A program made the position numbers and the translations under genes. Source: Sphingomonas sp. CBMAI 2297 (GTDB taxonomy: Bacteria; Pseudomonadota; Alphaproteobacteria; Sphingomonadales; Sphingomonadaceae). Taken from it: a stretch of DNA of 64,000 nucleotides. Shown piece by piece: positions 61,092 through 64,000 of this stretch (within the stretch, counting starts at the first letter, position 1; every line of letters begins with the position of its first letter). Below the pieces are notes generated by a model. It was not told where the DNA came from and ran no database searches. It worked only from the letters and a program-made list of their open reading frames with translations. The stretch covers positions 36,607 through 100,606 of the forward strand of contig NZ_JAPDIR010000018.1 in NCBI RefSeq assembly GCF_029870595.1, in the 5' to 3' direction.

Positions 61092-62132
61092 ATGCGTGGG
61101 CCCAGCCTTCTCGTCGTGGGGGCTGGCATCAACGGCCTGTGGATCGCCTGGCGCTTCCTGCGCGCCGGCTGGCGCGTGACGCTGGCGGATGCCGGGCCCC
61201 TGCCCAATCCGGCGGCGGCATCCTGGGACCAGCATCGGCTGATCCATCCGCTGGGCGCGGAATCCGAAGCGGATGTCCATGCCATCGAAGCGGCGATGGG
61301 GGGCTGGGCGGAACTCTGGTCGCGGCTCGGCCACAGCCATTATCGCCAGACCGGAGGCCTGCTCGGCAGCCGCATAGAGGCGCGCGCGATCTTCCTGGGC
61401 GCCGCCGGCTGGCCCTGCCAGCGCGTGGGCAGCGCCAGCCTGGCGGCCCTGGTGCCGGGGCTGCGGCGCCATCCCGAAAATGGCGGGCTATGGACGCCCC
61501 GCGCCGGCGTGCTGCTTGCCGACCGCATCGTCACGGACATGGTCCGGCTGATCGACGGGCTCGGCTGTCGCCTCCTGCCCCACCGGCCCATAATGGAGGA
61601 GGAGATCCGCGAAGGACGGCTGAAGCTCGACCATGGCGAACGCCTTGAGCACGACCTGACCATCGTCGCGGCGGGTGCGGGCACCGGCAGGGCGATGCGG
61701 GCACTGGCGCCGCGCCTCGCCATTGTCGAGCAGACGATGTTCTATTTCTCCGCGCCGCGAGCCTGGGAGCGCGCGCCTCTCCTTGTCGATTTCGGTCCGG
61801 GAGACGATCTCTGGGCCGCACCGCCGATCGTCGGCACGATGCTCAAATTCGCCGCCAGCGACCTTGCCGTGGCGGAGGGCCCGTTCGACGCCGACGCGCT
61901 TTCCGAGCGGATCGACGAGACTTTCCGCACGGCCGAATGGCGGTTCGTGCGCCAGGCACGCTGCGGCTATGCCCGCACGGCCGACGGAGCCCGCATCCTG
62001 GAGCCCGTAAAGGGTACCGACCAGCGCGTCTGGGTCGTCGCTGGCTGCAATGGGGGCGGCTTCAAGCTGGCGCCGCTGGTGGCGGACCTGGTCTGGCAGC
62101 ATGCGCCGGGCCATGCGGGCGCGCTTGCATGA
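61092..62132 (+). CDS. DAO-type FAD-dependent oxidoreductase
   Basis: A 346-residue D-amino-acid/glycine/sarcosine-oxidase-like flavoprotein. N-terminal dinucleotide motif VVGAGINGLWIAWRFLRAGW, then SWDQHRLIHPLG and the C-terminal VWVVAGCNGGGFKLAPLVADL that closes the FAD site. Enzymes of this fold cleave C-N bonds of amino acids or hydrazines; in triacsin-type pathways a DAO homologue releases hydrazinoacetate from the lysine-glycine hydrazine. The same role is plausible here. Overlaps the next gene by ATGA. Confidence 0.85.
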   Translation: MRGPSLLVVGAGINGLWIAWRFLRAGWRVTLADAGPLPNPAAASWDQHRLIHPLGAESEADVHAIEAAMGGWAELWSRLGHSHYRQTGGLLGSRIEARAIFLGAAGWPCQRVGSASLAALVPGLRRHPENGGLWTPRAGVLLADRIVTDMVRLIDGLGCRLLPHRPIMEEEIREGRLKLDHGERLEHDLTIVAAGAGTGRAMRALAPRLAIVEQTMFYFSAPRAWERAPLLVDFGPGDDLWAAPPIVGTMLKFAASDLAVAEGPFDADALSERIDETFRTAEWRFVRQARCGYARTADGARILEPVKGTDQRVWVVAGCNGGGFKLAPLVADLVWQHAPGHAGALA

Positions 62133-63100
62133 CATCGCCCGGGCCCGGCTGGGCGACGCTCCTCGCGCGATTGCCGCAACCCGGGCCGGGCCGGGCAACG
62201 ATCGGCCTCGCGATCGATACCGGTCCCCACGGGGCCGATCTGCTCCGGGCGGCGGCGGCATTGGCCGGGGACTTTCCCGGACTCGGCTATCTCTGGCACG
62301 ACGACGGAGCGAGCGCCGAAGGCGGCGCGGCGGCGGCGCGGGCAATGATCGAGCGGGGCGTGCGGCTGCTCATCGGCCATTTCAACAGCGCATCGGCGCT
62401 CGCCGCGGCCCCGCTCTATGCCCGGGCCGGCGCGGTGCTGCTGGCGCCCGGCGCGACGCATCCCGCCTTGACCGGGGCGATGCCGCATTGCTTCCGCCTG
62501 TGCGCGCACGACCTGCGCCAGGCGCGGCTGTTCGCCGAGGAGCTCGCCGCCACCGGCGAACGCCCGGTGCTGATCACGCAGCGCATTCCCCATGGCAGGA
62601 GCCTTGGCGATGCGGTCGAGAGCCGCTTGCGGACAGCCGGACATACGCCGCTGCGGATCGATGCCGGCCACCCCGCCGACCTCCCGGCGCTCCCGCCCGG
62701 GCCGGTGGCGGTGATCGGGCGCCATGCCTTTGCCGCCGCCCTGCTGCCGCGCCTGGCGTCGCACCCGCTGGTGCTGCTGAGCGACGATTGCCGCACCCCG
62801 AAGCTGCTCGACGCGATCGCCCCGGGCACGGCCGACCTGCGGGTGGCGGCGATCGGCGGCGCGGACGATGCGATGCCGGGCGGCGGCGCCTATTCGCGAA
62901 CCAGCCGCGCGGCCATCGAGATATTGGCGGGAGCGGTGGAAATGGCGGGCCCCGACCCGGTCGCGGTGGCGGAAACGCTGCGCGCCCGGCTTTGGCCCAC
63001 CTGCCTCGGCATCGTCGGGTTCGACGCAAAGGGCGAACCGATCGGGATCGACTGGCACTGGCTGCGGATCGCGCCGGCCCTTGCGATGGAGGTGAACTGA
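62129..63100 (+). CDS. Cytosolic LivJ/AmiC-fold ligand-binding protein
   Basis: A 323-residue protein with the type I periplasmic-binding-protein fold: GLAIDTGPHGADLLRAAAAL, GVRLLIGHFNSASALAAAPL, YARAGAVLLAPGATHPALTG, CFRLCAHDLRQARLFAEELA and ISRAAIEIL-like late helices. Leu/Ile/Val-binding relatives carry a signal peptide, but this one starts MTSPGPGWATLLARLPQPGP and has none. It is also tightly coupled on both sides (ATGA, TGATG). A cytosolic sensor such as the amidase regulator AmiC is the closest precedent. It could sense the pathway product, shuttle it, or have been converted to an enzyme. Confidence 0.72.
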   Translation: MTSPGPGWATLLARLPQPGPGRATIGLAIDTGPHGADLLRAAAALAGDFPGLGYLWHDDGASAEGGAAAARAMIERGVRLLIGHFNSASALAAAPLYARAGAVLLAPGATHPALTGAMPHCFRLCAHDLRQARLFAEELAATGERPVLITQRIPHGRSLGDAVESRLRTAGHTPLRIDAGHPADLPALPPGPVAVIGRHAFAAALLPRLASHPLVLLSDDCRTPKLLDAIAPGTADLRVAAIGGADDAMPGGGAYSRTSRAAIEILAGAVEMAGPDPVAVAETLRARLWPTCLGIVGFDAKGEPIGIDWHWLRIAPALAMEVN

Positions 63101-63876
63101 TGCAGGCAACCCGGATGCCGTCCGGCACCGTCGCGCTGTGGCTGATACCGCGCGAGGGAGAGCATCGCGACCGCGCGGCCGAGCTCGCGGAGCTCGACGC
63201 CGCCGCCCGCGCGCGACTGGCGGATATCCGCGCGCCCGAAGCGCGCGACGCCCAGCTCCTCAGTCGCGCATGGCTCGCCCGCATGCTGCGCGCGCAATTC
63301 GGGCCGGCGAGCGCCGGCTGGAGCGTCGGTGTGGACTGCAACGGCCGCGCGACCCTGCGAGACGCGCCGCCCGGGATCGCCATCGCATTCGCCCATGGCC
63401 GCGACACCATCGCCCTGGCAATCGGCCATGATTGCGGCACCGGCCTGGGCATCGATCTCGAGGACCGGCTGGGCCGCGACGATCCCCTGCTCGCCCCGGT
63501 GATGCTCTCCCCGGCCGAGCTCGCGCACTATCACTGCCTCGCCACCGGAGAACGCCGCCGCCGCTTTCTGCTCGCGCGCTGGGTGGCGAAGGAAGCCTAT
63601 GCCAAGGCCTTGGGCAGGGGGTTGGCGCTGGGGTTCGACGCGATCGACACGATCGAGGTCGCGCCGGGGCATTTCGGCATCCGCGATCCCTATGCGCCGA
63701 ACGATGCGGCCTGGCAGGTCAGGCTGCTCGAGCCCGACCAGGGCACCGCCGTCGCCGTGGCGCTGGCGCCGCCCGGCAACAGAATGATCGCGATCGACCT
63801 CCGCGATCCGGACGGGTTTGGATGGTGCATCACCACCGGCGACGAAAAATGGGTCGCCGAACCCAGCCCCGCCTAG
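63100..63876 (+). CDS. 4'-phosphopantetheinyl transferase, Sfp type
   Basis: A 258-residue PPTase. Motifs GIDLED (118-122) and WVAKEAYAKALGRGLALGF (W161, K164, E165) are the magnesium- and CoA-binding signatures. It installs the phosphopantetheine arm on Ser1013 of the NRPS from the same operon. ATG overlaps the previous stop (TGATG). The C-terminal 60 residues (starting PNDAAWQVRLLEPDQG) are a usual Sfp-type extension. Last gene of the operon, followed directly by the large palindrome at 63896. Confidence 0.92.
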   Translation: MQATRMPSGTVALWLIPREGEHRDRAAELAELDAAARARLADIRAPEARDAQLLSRAWLARMLRAQFGPASAGWSVGVDCNGRATLRDAPPGIAIAFAHGRDTIALAIGHDCGTGLGIDLEDRLGRDDPLLAPVMLSPAELAHYHCLATGERRRRFLLARWVAKEAYAKALGRGLALGFDAIDTIEVAPGHFGIRDPYAPNDAAWQVRLLEPDQGTAVAVALAPPGNRMIAIDLRDPDGFGWCITTGDEKWVAEPSPA

Positions 63877-63895
63877 AGACTCAATCCCCGGCCGG

Positions 63896-64000
63896 CCGCC
63901 AGGCTTGTCCGCTCCTGGAAGGCGCAGGAAATTGCCCCGCCCGTTGGGGGAACGGGCGGGGCAATTTCCTGCGCCTTCCAGGAGCGGACAAGCCTGGCGG
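63896..64000. repeat. Perfect 50-bp inverted repeat (terminator-like core) at the window end
   Basis: Arms 63896-63945 and 63951-64000 are exact reverse complements around the loop GGGGG. The inner part (AAATTGCCCCGCCCGTT, and its complement ending in AATTT) is a good bidirectional intrinsic terminator for the operon. The outer 33 or so base pairs are not needed for that. The arm reaches the last base of the window, so the palindrome may continue. Either an unusual element or an assembly fold-back. Confidence 0.85.

Noticed and set aside
50865..63876. Plain hydroxamate siderophore cluster
   Set aside because: Considered because of the PvdA-like hydroxylase, EctB/PvdH-like enzyme, NRPS and a siderophore receptor 7 kb away. 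No acyl- or formyltransferase, no siderophore exporter and only one module are present, while the MetRS-like, cupin and DAO-type genes are unexplained by it. Kept as the alternative hypothesis.
1..64000. tRNA or rRNA genes, CRISPR arrays, complete insertion sequences
   Set aside because: None could be recognised on reading either strand; no spaced repeat array and no transposase motif were seen.

Overview
The window is high-GC DNA (roughly two-thirds G+C by eye) with dense, often ATGA/GTGA-overlapping genes, two TonB-dependent receptors, several OmpR-type two-component systems, a NodT-type outer-membrane factor and a YdbH/YnbE/YdbL set. This combination suggests an alphaproteobacterium of the Sphingomonadaceae. 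All calls come from reading the translations; no database search was run.

Layout. (1) 1-3950: a minus-strand accessory stretch with the start of an unidentified glycine-zipper-like protein, a small TTG-start protein, a BTAD/SARP-like regulator, a roughly 600-base gene-free region, an AT-rich orphan gene, a DUF3703 gene broken by a 10-bp tandem repeat, and a LysR regulator. (2) 4044-10841: a lysine-degradation operon divergent from the LysR gene. It encodes an HglS-type 2-oxoadipate dioxygenase/decarboxylase, a D-2-hydroxyglutarate dehydrogenase, an ArgD/AstC-like aminotransferase, an AstD-like aldehyde dehydrogenase and an AmaB/Pcd-like dehydrogenase, which together can take lysine to 2-oxoglutarate. 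(3) 10984-24145: a peptide and D-amino-acid utilisation island with a TonB receptor, a PAF-acetylhydrolase-like protein, DgcN, an amidase, an AraC regulator, an MFS transporter, a D-aminoacylase, a PaiB-like protein, DgcA and a prolyl iminopeptidase. (4) 24401-30713: two secreted proteins of unknown function, a small LuxR-type regulator and two response regulator/kinase pairs. (5) 30783-37344: a CzcA-type RND tripartite efflux operon with a degenerate retropepsin-like protein at its end. (6) 37374-41169: ydbH-ynbE-ydbL, an envelope lipid-transport bridge. (7) 41228-50134: a siderophore-type TonB receptor, a serine beta-lactamase-like hydrolase, a serine hydrolase fused to an autotransporter barrel, another two-component pair and two small proteins.

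(8) 50865-63876 is the most interesting part. Behind an AT-rich, palindrome-bearing leader lies a nine-gene co-directional biosynthetic operon. In order it encodes a methionyl-tRNA-synthetase-like enzyme, a one-module C-A-T NRPS, an ornithine/lysine N-hydroxylase, a gamma-glutamylcyclotransferase-like/cupin fusion, a GMC oxidoreductase, a diaminobutyrate aminotransferase, a DAO-type FAD oxidase, a cytosolic LivJ/AmiC-fold protein and a phosphopantetheinyl transferase. N-hydroxylase + cupin + MetRS-like enzyme + DAO-type oxidase is the toolkit known from actinobacterial hydrazine (N-N bond) pathways such as s56-p1 and triacsin. I infer a proteobacterial hydrazine-forming NRPS pathway in which the MetRS and cupin parts are separate proteins and the cupin carries a new fusion partner.

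The window ends in a perfect 50-bp inverted repeat with a 5-base loop. This is either a very long terminator-like hairpin or an assembly fold-back.
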